From assembly GCA_016647705.1 (NCBI GenBank), contig CM028336.1, forward strand, positions 10,920,880-10,984,879: a stretch of DNA of 64,000 nucleotides. The letters are read 5' to 3'. Source of the stretch: Eucommia ulmoides. Taxonomy: Eukaryota > Streptophyta > Magnoliopsida > Garryales > Eucommiaceae. Position 1 is the stretch's first letter, and every line of letters starts with the position of its first letter. Made by a program: the position numbers and the translations under genes. The notes beneath the pieces were generated by a model. That model did not search any database and had not been told where the DNA came from. It saw only the letters and a list, made by a program, of their open reading frames with translations. Positions 1-10,723 of the stretch are shown piece after piece.

Positions 1-660
1 AGTGTCAACCAAAATAGGGTTGTGATCGGAGCCAACAGGAGGGAGCGCAAAGACTATCACATTTGGAAACTTTAGTCTCCAGTCGGCATTGGAAAGAGCT
101 CTATTGAGACACTGTCTGATATTAGCTCTACCGGTTCTCTGATTAGACCAAGTCAAATGGCAGCCCTTGGATTCCAAATCAATAAGATTACAACCATTGA
201 TAAAGTCGATGAAGGTTTGGATCTTGCTTGGACTTTTGATTCGAAGGCCCTCTTATACGTTTTGGTCCGAGATGTCATTGAAGTCGCCAAGACAAATCCA
301 TGGTTCAGACATGGACACGCTTTTTGAAACTAATTGTTGCCACTAAATTTTTCGAAGACTGAAATCCGGGTTTCCATACACAAAGTAGATTCGGGAAATA
401 AGGGATCCCTTATTGTCAAGGGCTTTTACATCCACCACATTTTGAGACAGCTCCATGAAAACTAAATTAACCTCTCTTCGCTACAAGATAGAAACTCTTC
501 CTGATATCCCTTCGGGCTTAAGACATTTCACATAATCAAAATTAAGGGACTTTTTGGTACGAACGATGGCCTCTGATTTTTATTTTGTTTCGAGCAAGCA
601 TAAAATAGAAAGGGAGTGGCCTTTGATTAGGTCATTCGAAGCATGATGGGTCAGGGGACT
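1..660 (-). pseudogene. LINE ORF2, APE-type endonuclease fragment (runs off the left edge)
   Basis: Reading the minus strand from about 360 down to 1 gives endonuclease-domain sequence of a plant LINE. It includes a tryptophan-containing HLTWSNQ block and the catalytic SDHNPIL motif close to position 1-40. This domain nicks target DNA to prime reverse transcription. Stops and a likely frame change around 260-360 show it is broken. The reverse transcriptase, if present, lies left of the window. The LINE ORF1 remnant lies at higher coordinates on the same strand, the normal 5'-to-3' order for a minus-strand LINE. What is seen is the motif set and order; the clade was not determined. Confidence 0.85.
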
Positions 661-1131
661 CCTCAGTCCCCGGTAGTTTCACACAATAAATTTCATATTT
701 GAGGGGGTAGACAAGCCTTAATACCAACACCTTCTGATTCTGTGAATCTGGATAGATAATCTTCTGTCTCCTTATCAATAAGAGAAATGGTTTTAAAGCA
801 GGTAGATAAGGCCAACAATTGAGGTTTAATTAAGAGATCTGGTTTGGATTTTGACAATAGAGAAAGGTAATCTGGATTTCAAGTTCAAGTTTCTTTGGCG
901 GGTAGGTCTTCATGGTCTAGTGTTGGTTTTATTTGGGATTTGGGTAGCAGTAAAAGAGGAGGCAGCCAAGAGAGTATTGTCTAAATCTCCAGGAGAAGAT
1001 TTCAAAAGCTTTGGGGGTCTAAGCAATGGGCTTTGGATTTCTCCTCTTCTTTTTAAAGATAAGTTGTTGTTAAGGAAATGGGCTAGTGTTAGTTCAATGG
1101 GCCTCAGAAGGGTGGTTTAGATTGGACTGAG

Positions 1132-1918
1132 CTAACTTGGTAGTTGCACTGAGAAAGAGTTTGGTTTTATCAGTGTGTTTTGGTTAGGGTCAGACGGGCT
1201 AAGGTCTTGTGTGGTTTGTTGGGCTTGGTCCTCACCCTCATAAGGCTCTTCCACGTAATAAATGGTATTGTGTTCGCTTGGACTTTCGAGGGGGCTGGTT
1301 GATTCCACTTGGGTATTGGTAGTGGTAATAGGTTGATTTGGCATAATAGGCAGTATGGGATCGGTTGAGACTTGCCTCCACTCATAACTAGTAGTTCTAG
1401 AGCACAAGGAATTAGGCAATAAAATGATAGAAGAATTTTGTCTCCACTCACTGCTAGTGGGTCCAAAGCACAATGAGTCAGTAAAGTTGTTGCAAATAGA
1501 ACCTAACATAGGAATTTGTGCTGGTGTTGGGTGTTGTCCACGCACCGCTGTTGCCCGATAATTGCTTGGGAGATTTTCGGACTCTGCTCGCTGAAACCCA
1601 CTTGACCATAGCTAGTTGAAACTATGAGATTTATTTAATGGAGCTCTGAGATGGGGGCCAAAACCCATAGGAGTAGTCTCGTTTGGATCAAAATTTGTGC
1701 AAGTCTCTTTATCATGACCAATAATCCTGCAGAGATAACAGAAATCGGGTAGTCTCACGTATTGAAATGAAATCCAATAGTTTGCATTCTTTTTTTTGTC
1801 AATATATAAGCCCCTAATGAGTGGTTTGGTGAGGTCTAGGTTTACCTTGAATCTTACCACTGGAAGTAGATGAAGCTTGGAGTGTTTGGGAATTTCTCTC
1901 TAAAAATTCTCCCAGTAC
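1132..1918 (-). pseudogene. LINE ORF1, C-terminal half with DUF4283-associated zinc knuckle
   Basis: The minus strand from about 1918 to 1612 encodes a stretch ending in a CX2CX4HX4C knuckle (C-YLC-RIIG-H-DKET-C), preceded by LTKPLIRG. This matches the C-terminal part of plant LINE ORF1 (gag-like, nucleic-acid binding). At least one in-frame stop occurs near 1895. The tail to 1132 is a low-complexity Pro/Ser/Thr-rich region, usual for LINE ORF1 C-termini. The N-terminal half is found at 2969-3410, separated by an inserted TIR element. Between 660 and 1132 I see only degenerate LINE sequence joining the two ORFs. Confidence 0.8.
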
Positions 1919-2968
1919 TGAGAGCATCTCCAAGGGATACTAGCCATTTTGGATAGTTAAATAAAAAAATGACTAGTTGAATAGTGATTTGGCTATCCAA
2001 ATTCAAGAATGGATTCCAACTGAACTAACCATTTATACTAGCCATTTTTCATCTATTAATTTTTATTTAATTTTTCATCTAAATTTTCATCCAATAAATT
2101 AATTTTACCGCCAAATCTATTTTCATCTACTTTAATTATTTGTTGTTGTTTATTTAGACTTTAATTATATATTTTCTTCAAGTATCGCATTAGTGAAAAT
2201 TAAAATCCAATTAAAAGAAAAAACTAAATTTCAAATTACTATTACTAATCTAATTAAAAATCTGACCTATTTAATTATAAGTACCCAACCCATTTACTAA
2301 TCTAATTTGAAACTAACATAACCCTACTAATCTAATTAAAAATGTTAATCCATTTAATTACAAATACCCAACCCAAACTAACCCAACCCAACCTATTATT
2401 TAAAACCTATTTTAATTATTTTACTAATTAAACCCATTTAAACCCAACCCAACCTATTACCCATTAACTAATTAAAAATCCAAGCCCACAATTCTAATTA
2501 AACAAAACACATTTTACTAATTAAAAACTCAAGTCCACCATTCCAATTAAACAAAAAATCAATTTACTATTCAAAAACCCAAGCCCGCCGCCCACTATTC
2601 TAATTAAGCAAAAAACTCTATCAGTAAAGATAAAAGCAGTAGTAGTAGGACGACGCAGCAAGCGAGGAGAGAGCTTCTACGGAGAAGTGGGGGTTGATCG
2701 GACTTGTCGAACTGTCGCAGCACAAGAAATCAGAGATGGAAAGAGAATCGGACCACCGCAGCTCAAGAAAACAGAGAATTTCTACCTGCGAAATCCAACG
2801 GTAATGTTTCCCTGCTAAATTACTTTTAGCTATTGAAAGAACCTAGCTAAATTTAGCTGTTGTTCAGGGCTCTAGTCATTTTGGCTATTCAAATGGCTAT
2901 TCTATTGAAGTTGTTTTTCTCGATTTTGGCAGTTGAGCAATTTGGCTATCCCGTTGGAGTTGCTCTCA
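1919..2968. mobile_element. Non-autonomous TIR DNA transposon inserted in LINE ORF1
   Basis: The left end reads CTGAGAGCATCTCCAAGGGA. The reverse complement of the right end reads CTGAGAGCAACTCCAACGGG. Both are followed by a GCCA block, giving an imperfect terminal inverted repeat of about 30 bp. The interior is very AT-rich with no transposase coding; a short GC-richer, purine-rich block sits at about 2630-2770. No clear target duplication was found, so the superfamily is left open. LINE ORF1 homology stops on one side and resumes on the other, which independently supports the boundaries. Confidence 0.7.
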
Positions 2969-3410
2969 GGCAATTTTTTTAATGTTTGTCTCTGTTTTCT
3001 TTAGAATTAGGATGTTGCTTGCCTGAATCTAGAAAGGGCTGTGGGAAAAATCGGTTTCTTCAGCTTTTTTGGCTTGAGTTCTAGAGTTGAAGAACAAACA
3101 ACTTCTTTGAAACTATCCACGGGCTCTGGGAGAGAATACGATCCCGACCATAATGAAGAGATTAGGTCCACCTGTTTCAATCTTAAACAATTTTCTGGTT
3201 TTCCAGATGGTCTTGAGGATATTGGCTAGACCTTTCTTGTTGAGGGGTTTGGGTAAAAGTAAATTACTTATTAGTATGTAGGCAGAGATGGCACTTTGGA
3301 TAGAAGGGTCATCATCCAAGTGGATATCTAGATGCTGGAAATCGATCATGGAGAATATGGGTGAAAGATGAAATGGCAGAGACTTAGGAAGAAGAAGAAG
3401 AACAAACAAG
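2969..3410 (-). pseudogene. LINE ORF1, N-terminal half (DUF4283-like)
   Basis: The minus strand from 3409 encodes a DUF4283-like N-terminus, including a KGLANILKTIWKTRKLFKIE block. After a frameshift near 3120 come SPWIVSKKLFVLQ and then an FWIQ-type motif, in the order expected for plant LINE ORF1. Stops at about 3075-3090 and the frameshift make it non-functional. The remainder of this ORF continues at 1918 and below, beyond the inserted TIR element. Confidence 0.7.
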
Positions 3411-3896
3411 AAAAAAAAACTAGGGCATAGAGAAGTTTGATAAAATCAAAAAAGACAGCAGGAAAATTCCCTCTGTAAATGGAGAAGAGAAGCCGAAATA
3501 CCAGGAAAAGGCACCATGAGAGGACAGCCGAATTACCAGGAAAAGGCACAAGAAAAACTCACCACTGTAAAGGGAGAAAAGAAAGGCTAGCATCCAATGC
3601 AAGAGCTAGAGAGAGAAAGCAATATGTAAATTGAAAGTAAATTCATGACGAACTGCAGTTTTGAGTAAGGTCTTCGCAAGTAGAGGCCCACTTTCAATCG
3701 TCGAGATCTTGGATTTGGCCTATTTAATTAACCTAAAAATGACAGTTACAACCCAGTACAAAAAACATTGTATTAAGAAGAAAGGATCAAATGATGAAAG
3801 AGAGAATTGCAAATATATTTATCTTTGACACACACACATGCCTCGTGCCTAAAGGCAATTATTTTAGTTCAATACATTAATTTTGAATATTCTATA
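3411..3896. other. Unassigned stretch, possible LINE 5' leader
   Basis: No coding sequence is recognised. The purine-rich part to about 3620 may be LINE 5' untranslated sequence. From about 3830 the sequence matches the locally repeated unit seen again at 6160-6480. Confidence 0.3.
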
Positions 3897-6055
3897 TGTT
3901 GATCTAAGATTTTTATGGACAATTAAATATTGATATTTCTTGGTGAAACTAATGGTTTGATTAAGTGTTTCAGTTTATTAGTTCTAAATGATAAAGATAT
4001 GATAATAAAAATGATGAAGAATTAAGAGGTTGAAGAATTTGAATAATCTAGAAAAAATAACTCATGTTAAATTTCAACTCTTAATATCCCAATTAAGATC
4101 ACACACGACGCAAAAAGATTTTTAAATAATTTTTATAAATATATGTATTTTTAGTAGGATTCCAATTAGATAAATTATTTGCTCTTATGTGTAATTGAAA
4201 AAAAAAATCATAATTAATTAAAATTGAATTTAAGTATTTAGTGGAGCTAACCAAGAAAAGAAATTAGTTAAAGGGGCAAAAACGTCAATAAGAATGAATT
4301 AAAAACGAGTTTAAAAAAGTGATCCAGCATCCATAAGTCGACAGGTAAGTCGACCGAACAAAGAAGGAAAACTCTTTATATCTCTCAGTCAACAGGTAGG
4401 TCGACTGGTACTTAAAAAATGAACTCTCTGTATCTATAAGTCGATAGAGCGGCCGATCTGTGAAGAGAAATGAAACTCTATGAATCTCTAAGTCGACAGA
4501 TAGGTCGACCGATGGGCACAAAATCTTTAGCTTGATTACACCCTGAATCGAGTGGTCGACTGTTGATCTTGGTCGGTCGACTTGTGTGTCTGTTTTAGGA
4601 TATTATGGAATTCTGGATTTCAATCTGAAAGTAGCCGTTATTAGCCATTTTTTTGTTAGGATTCATAGGACATTGTAGAGATTTAATATTATTTGAGATA
4701 TGCAACGCATATTATATTATCCCTATAGATTTGATTAATTAAGTTTGAATATTTCTCAATTTTGTGTATATAATTGTTTCTATTCTATTTAATTATAATT
4801 GAAAAATATTTGTGAGACTTAATTGAGAAATTTAAAAACTATAATTAAGTGAATTGAACCAGAATGAAGTATTAATGATATAAGGGGTCTAAAAGAGCAA
4901 TTAAGTGTCATGACAAATGGGAACTAGCCGTTAAAGAGTTGATTTCAATTCCATTTATATAGACTTGTGTTTTTCATATCATTAAAAGATATTAAGAGAA
5001 ATCAAGAGATCATATTGAGTTTTTCTAAGAGAAATCATATTGAGTTTTTGTGAGAGCTTTTCTAAGAGACATTCTTGAGAATCATTTGCTGTGAATAATT
5101 GCTGCTACTGAATCTGTAGTAACATCGCTCTAATTATTTTTTCAGTGAATTCTGAGTGAGATCTTTCCAAATTACTTTATATATAGTATTGCTTGATTAA
5201 TTTTTGGAATTTGATCTTTAGAAATTGTTTTCTGATTTTTTATTGAAAAATATTTTTTAAGCAATTTCTTGAATTAATCTGATTACGTACTCAAGTACGT
5301 GTTATCCATTTTTGTTTAAAATCAAATTTTGAATATCTCACTTTTCTATCACTAATTTTGGGATATTAATTAAGTTTTAATTTATCTAGGGTGGTAGAAA
5401 CTCCGAGTGAGAAAAATCACTTGTCAATTTTTAATTGATAAGTTGAGTGGCAAATTAAATACAATTGGGAATATTCAATCTAAGAGTAGTTGGTTTCAGT
5501 CTCTTCCTGTAAAGAGATTGATGTAGTAATTCTTCCTGAATTGAATTATTTTGTGTGAATTTTGTAACAGTTCAATCCTTACCGGGTAAAAAGATATTTG
5601 GAGTGTTTGTGAAGTTTTAATTCTTTTGTCTTTGTGTTAAAAAGAATTAGATTATTCTTGAACTCGTAAAAAATAGAGATTATTTCTTAGCCTGTAAAAA
5701 TGATATATTGTAAAGGTTGATTATGAGCCTGTAAAATAATCTTCGTGAAGGTTTATTTCCTACATTTAAAGGAATTTTGAATTTAGTGAGTGCGACGCTC
5801 CGTGGGGCTCGGATGATTGGATTAGCCAAGAGTAACTTAGTGAACCAGTATAAATTTCTGGTGTGCTGCAATCTTTACTTTATTTATTTTTGTTGTTTGG
5901 TGTGCACCTAGTTGATTTTATATTTCCGCTATGATATAAAGATAATAATTAATTTATGATTAAAATTAATTATTTAAGTTATTAAAGTATTTTTTCTCTG
6001 ATAATTTTTTAATTATCCAATTCACCCCCCTCTTGGATATTTCACTAGGCCAACA
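3897..6055 (+). mobile_element. Solo LTR of a SIRE/Maximus-like copia element
   Basis: The segment starts TGTTGATCTAAG and ends CTAGGCCAACA. It is 2159 bp long and aligns along its length with the minus-strand LTRs at 33096-35255 and 36035-38101. Flanking 5-mers are CTATA (3892-3896) and CCATA (6056-6060), a target duplication with one transition. No primer-binding site, polypurine tract or coding sequence adjoins it, so it is a solo LTR left by LTR-LTR recombination. A paralogous copy of the flanking sequence at about 6226-6320 lacks the LTR and acts as an empty site. Confidence 0.88.
4330..4560 (+). repeat. Tandem GTCGAC-containing 53-bp units inside the LTR
   Basis: About four imperfect units of roughly 53 bp each carry paired GTCGAC-like palindromes (AAGTCGACAGGTAGGTCGAC pattern) followed by an AAACTCT(A/T)T-type segment. 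The same cluster occurs inverted at about 34600-34860 and 37440-37700, and in weaker form at 20545-20720 and 47030-47380. It is therefore a conserved internal feature of this LTR family. Confidence 0.75.
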
Positions 6056-6060
6056 CCATA

Positions 6061-6480
6061 CTTAGTGCAAATATATTAATCATGAAAGACACGTTGTTGA
6101 TAGTTTGTTATATATTTTCTCAATAATATCTAGAATCAACGGTTCAAAATGTCTCTAACCATCTAATGGTAGAAAATACCTCAAATGTAAAATATGTCAT
6201 GATTTATTACATTTTAGTATATACCTCGTGTCTCGAGTCACTAATTTTAATTCAACAGAATAATTTTGAGTATACTATAGTTAGTTCAAATACATTTATT
6301 ATGAAAAAATATTTTGTTGGGTTTTTTTTTTTTAATTTTTTCAACAAAATATAAAATCAACGATTTAAAATGACTCGAACCACCTAATGGTAAAAATTAT
6401 CTCAAATGTAAAATATTTCTTAATTTATTATATACTAGGATATACTCCATGCTTGAAGGATATACTCTATGCTTGAAGGA
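6061..6480 (+). repeat. Locally tandem AT-rich repeat, about 221-bp period
   Basis: The phrase at about 6138 (CAACGGTTCAAAATG, then CTAATGGTA) recurs at about 6359 (CAACGATTTAAAATG, then CTAATGGTA). The CCTCGTG segment before the solo LTR (about 3840) recurs at 6226. The solo LTR at 3897-6055 sits within one unit. No coding is seen. The next 6481-6850 is AT-rich sequence in which I recognise nothing. Confidence 0.6.
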
Positions 6481-6859
6481 ACATGTTTTTTTTTTGTTAT
6501 TATTAATAGTTAATTTAAGGGTAAGTAATTATATAGTCCTCCAAAAATAGTAAAATTAAAAAAGAAACATTTTACTCAATTATTTATGTTTTTAGTCATC
6601 ATAGAGTTTATAGAAAAAGATCCCTAATATTACCCCCCAACTGTTCACTCATATTTATAGATTTTATCATTTTGTTATGTGCAATAAGACAAAAATAATG
6701 AACTTCTCATATTTACAATAAAAATATCGTCATTACAAAATCTCTTCTCACAAGCATAAAAGAAATAAAAAAATTCCGAAAAAATATCAAAATAACCTAC
6801 AAAAAAATATCTACACAATGATGTAATAAAAAAAAAAATTCGGTCCACTTTAAAATGAT

Positions 6860-7582
6860 ACGTAAACGTTAACGTAAGTTTTAAATATTAGAGGTGAATG
6901 ATATTAACATTAACATAAATGTTCAAGCAATACACCTTACATGTATTACAATTACAATTTGAATCTCATATCCATATTGTGCTTTAACGTTAACGTATAT
7001 TATTTTTTGAGAATTTTGTGCGTTAACATTGGCACAATTTTATTTTTTTCAGACCCCCCGTTTGTTTGCGTTAATGTTAACTCACCGCATGTGATATTTT
7101 ATCTTTTGGACTGAGTGTACATTAACGTTAATGCAGATTTTTAGCATCTCTGTATTAACGTTAACGTATTTTTATATTTTTTTTGTATGTTAACGTTAAC
7201 GCATCTTCCTCATTAGATTGTGTGTGCTAGGATTAATGTATCTTTATTTTTTGGAGTTCTATATGTTAATGTTAACATGATCATACTATATACGTTGTTT
7301 GTGTATTTGGGTTGGATGTGCTTTAACGTTAACGTATCTTTACCATCGAGCTGTGTGTTTTAGCGTTAACGTATTTTGTTTTTTGGGGGTTCTGTGCATT
7401 AATGTTAACACAACTTCATTTTTTTAGTCCTCCGTGTGTTTGCGTTAACATTAACTTACCGTATGTTATATTTTGTCTTTTTGAGCTGCGTGTGCGTTAC
7501 CGTTAATGCACATTTTTTGAGTCTCTCTGTGTTAACGTCAAAGCATTTTCATGTTCTTTTTGTGTGTCCGTGTTAACATTAA
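6860..7582 (+). repeat. GTTAACGTTAAC-rich array, left part
   Basis: About 17 degenerate copies of a palindromic core (TTAACGTTAA and variants) are spaced roughly 35-45 bp apart by T-rich spacers. A longer period of about 373 bp is visible: the TGTGCGTTAACATTGGCACA segment near 7018 recurs near 7391 together with its downstream CCCC(C)CGT(T)TGTTTGCG block. The array continues after the solo LTR, at 9380-9510. Confidence 0.75.
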
Positions 7583-8936
7583 TGTAACGACGCGGTTTTC
7601 TTGGAGCCGCCACGTGGTTTCTCCCCTTGGAGAATTTAAACTAAAATCGAGCGACCAATATTTTATTTCATAAAAATTTGACAATTTTTACAGTTACGAC
7701 AATAATTATAATTATCGAATTATCGCCTCGATTTTACAAAGGCATATATTAAATACAATTATTACGAATTAAATATAAATATAATTGAAATACAATTATA
7801 AATTCCATTATAATTTATGAAATAATTTCCAATAATTGAACATAAATGCTTATAATTGAAACAGTGGCATTATAATTGAATATAAATGCTTCATTTGTAA
7901 TTTAACACTAGAACTGAATATCTATTATAAATCTGAGAAATTTTATAAGTATGACGACAGTTATAGTTACCAATTTAAATTTTACAATATGAAAACAATA
8001 ATGATGAAAAATGGACATATTTATGATTAGTACTTATGAGTTAAGTTTCACAATAATGAGACTAATTATCGATTAATTTTACATATGTAATAACCCGCTT
8101 ATGTATATTATTTATCGGACAGTGTGCTCCCACCCGGAGCATTAGTTTACAGGCATAATAAGATAAATAATGAGATAATTGATGTGTGGACATATGGATT
8201 ATTAGATGGTATATTATTGGTATACTAATATATGTTGGTATCCATAATACACTAATTTGAAAATAATATTATTCGTGAATAATCGTTAATTATGAAAATT
8301 AGATTGAGGATTAGATTATTATACCATAAACTAATGGTAATTATTAGGTTATATAACAATCTAATAATTAAAAACACAAAATCTCTTATTACTACCTGGT
8401 GATAACAATTAATCAAGTAATTTTGACGATTATTATGTACCCAATTGATGGATATAATATTATTATTATTATATAGAGTAAATTTTACAAGGGTAAATAT
8501 TAATTACAATTATTACAAATAGAAATTTTTATATAAAATTCTTGTCGCCGTTTTCGTTCCCACCGACCCTGCAATCAAAATTATAGGATTGTGAGTCAGC
8601 GTTCAGTAGAATTTAAACCCTTCTAATATGTGTATCCAATTAATCCCAAAATAAACACATAACAATCAAATCCCAAATAAACACATAAACGTGTATCTCA
8701 CATAATTAACATAATACGTACTCATAATTATTTTATGAAAAATAACAATTATTACAGTAGTAGCATGAACTACACCATACAGGGAGAAATTAAATACGTA
8801 TATTAAAAGATTTAGAAATTTTGCCTGAAATTCGAAACTGAAATCCGAATCGGAATCGCCGCAATATAAATTCTATTTTTTCCTTTTCATCTTTCTCTTT
8901 TTCTTGTCCAAAAACCACCTTGATAATTATTACATG

Positions 8937-8974
<38 letters not shown>

Positions 8975-9379
8975 AAAGACTAATCCCTCCCAAAATCATA
9001 TGAAGAATCCCTAATATCTATGAGTTGCATTTTTCTTCATAATTAAATATTATTATTATTATTATGATCAACTCAATACATTATAATTTTATACAAGTTT
9101 GTGTGTCTTTATTATATGATAAAGACATGTATTTATTATTTATATTATTTACACAAATACTCTTGAAATAAAAAAAATAAAAAAATTAATTATTTCTCAA
9201 AATTCTTAAAAATATATTTTAATTAACTATCTAAATTTTTAAAAATTAATTTAAAATTAACATTTAACTCTAAAAAATTATCAAATATTATTTATACCAT
9301 AAATTTACAAAATAATCTAAAACATATTAAATTTATATAAAATAGTATTTTCAAAAACACAAGTTTTCGGAGTATTACA
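7583..9379 (+). mobile_element. Solo LTR (TGTAACG...TATTACA type) inside the GTTAAC array
   Basis: It starts TGTAACGACGCGG and ends GGAGTATTACA, matching the 5'-TGTAAC/GTTACA-3' style of plant gypsy (Tekay/Del-like) LTR ends. The flanking 5-mers ATTAA (7578-7582) and GTTAA (9380-9384) differ by one transition. The GTTAAC array is interrupted exactly at these points. No coding, primer-binding site or second LTR is present. The lineage assignment rests on the termini only. Confidence 0.75.
8938..8972. repeat. (AT)n microsatellite
   Basis: About 17 AT dinucleotides in a row, inside the solo LTR. Confidence 0.95.
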
Positions 9380-9510
9380 GTTAACGCATTTTCTTGTGTG
9401 TATTAGCGTTAACGTATTTTTATTTTTTGAGATTTTTGCGTGTTAATATTAATATGGTCGTACCGTATCTATTGTTATTTGGATTGGGTGTGTATTAACG
9501 TTGATGCAAT
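9380..9510 (+). repeat. GTTAAC-rich array, right part
   Basis: This continues the array after the inserted LTR. It has four more core copies, and the 9402-9500 segment matches 7235-7340 of the left part. From 9510 to about 9770 I see no recognisable feature beyond sequence that would be downstream of the chimeric fragment. Confidence 0.65.
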
Positions 9511-9770
9511 TTCTTCACTGAAATTACTGCTCGGTAGGCAAGGTAATTTCTTTTTTCTTTTTTTCTTCGTCAAAGCAAATAAAATGGATTATAGGGTAAT
9601 GGACCAAAATGTTTGTTCTGATTCTTGAACTTGAACAAGCTTCCCATATTCACAAACAAACCCCTCTCTCTCTGGGACCTTCAGGTGTGACTTTCCTTTT
9701 ACTGCAAAAAGAGAGAAAGATATAAGAAAATGAGAAGTCTCAAGATGGAGACCCGACTGTAACAAAAACA

Positions 9771-9938
9771 CAAGTGCTCCATGTGGGTTCGGTCGATGTC
9801 TTTGGGATCGTCTTTACTGATGTTCAAAAGGACATCAAGAACATCATTCGTTTCGCTTTTGTTCGATTTGTGTTTGTCTAAACGTTCACTAATCATGCCG
9901 TTAAAGAGACTAAGAACCTTCCTGTAATGAATCGTCGT
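9771..9938 (-). pseudogene. Cytochrome P450 internal fragment (CYP76-like)
   Basis: About 56 codons on the minus strand resemble the region before the I-helix of plant CYP76-type P450s. They include a FNGMISERLDKHK segment, then NDVLDVLLNIS, then IDRTHMEHL. In a complete enzyme this would be followed by the AGTDTT oxygen-binding motif, which is absent; homology stops after MEHL. Neither the haem-binding Cys region nor the N-terminal anchor is present. It abuts the quinone-oxidoreductase fragment at 9940 but in a different frame, so the two do not encode one fused protein. It is a captured exon piece, not a gene. Confidence 0.75.
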
Positions 9939-9939
9939 A

Positions 9940-10113
9940 CGGAAAATCTGTGGCCTTGAATTTGCCCATCCTCCTCTTGAAATCCATAGGGTTCAAAGCA
10001 GCCGCGACGACCTTAACCAAGACCTGGTCGTCTTCCACTTTCGGAACCGGCAAATTAGAACTGAATTTCAACACCTTGATGCCACCGTACTCGCCGTAAA
10101 CCCACCCTTTCAT
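9940..10113 (-). pseudogene. Quinone oxidoreductase (AOR/ceQORH-like) N-terminal exon fragment
   Basis: From an ATG at 10113 the minus strand encodes about 58 residues typical of the N-terminal GroES-like domain of medium-chain NADPH-dependent quinone oxidoreductases (2-methylene-furan-3-one reductase/ceQORH type). It starts MKGWVYGEYGG and includes DDQVLVKVVAAALNPMDFKR. The family reduces alkenals, quinones and related enones. Homology ends at KATDFP, where P450-like sequence begins. The cofactor-binding Rossmann part is missing. Upstream (10114 to about 10220) the frame stays open with a Ser-rich, transit-peptide-like stretch but no ATG, so the original protein may have begun further upstream. 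A CT/GA-rich leader continues to about 10440. Confidence 0.75.
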
Positions 10114-10358
10114 CTCTAACAGTGTGGAAGAGCCCGCAGAAGCTTTGGTGAGGACTCTCGGATGAAAATGAGAGGAAAATGAAGGAATGAGCCAACGGAA
10201 ATGAGCGATCCTTAGATTTGTGGATCTGTAGGGGTAAATCTAGAGAAAGAAAACGAGGAGGAAAGAGTGTAATGGTGGTGGAGGGGTGTTTGGAGAGTGA
10301 GGAGTTGCGGTGGTGGCCTTCAAATCGAGGACGATGAGTTCAGATCGGGAGGTGCGAG

Positions 10359-10362
<4 letters not shown>

Positions 10363-10399
<37 letters not shown>
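10363..10399. repeat. (GA)n microsatellite
   Basis: GA dinucleotide tract in the purine-rich leader upstream of the oxidoreductase fragment. From 10500 to 10714 I see only AT-rich sequence. Confidence 0.9.
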
Positions 10400-10401
<2 letters not shown>

Positions 10402-10723
10402 GGCTAGAGAGAGTGAACGGGTGGAGTGATTAGGGTTTAGAGAGACAGAGGGGTTACTGGGGTTTTGTTAGGGGCATATATGTCTATTCATGATTCTTTC
10501 TTAGTTGCCAAAAACTAAAAATTAAATTTATTGTACATGAAGGTTGAAAGGCTAAATTAACTCTTTATTTGAATTTTTTTTTTACACTGTCTCTTAGATA
10601 AGGACTGTAAAATAAAAAACTCTTAATTTAATATTAAATACAACTCAATTAGTTAAGCACAAATTAATAATGCAATGAAAAAAAATAAAAATCAACAAAA
10701 ATTAAAAGAATCAATAGAAAGAA

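Noticed and set aside
851..1120. 89-codon plus-strand frame
   Set aside because: It lies opposite the minus-strand LINE, has no family resemblance, and the LINE reading explains the region.
2280..2480. AACCCAACCCAACC runs resembling interstitial telomere repeats
   Set aside because: The plant telomere unit CCCTAAA is not present in tandem; these are irregular AACCC words in AT-rich transposon DNA.
7583..9379. Possible complete element rather than solo LTR
   Set aside because: No internal coding, primer site, polypurine tract or second LTR copy exists between the termini.
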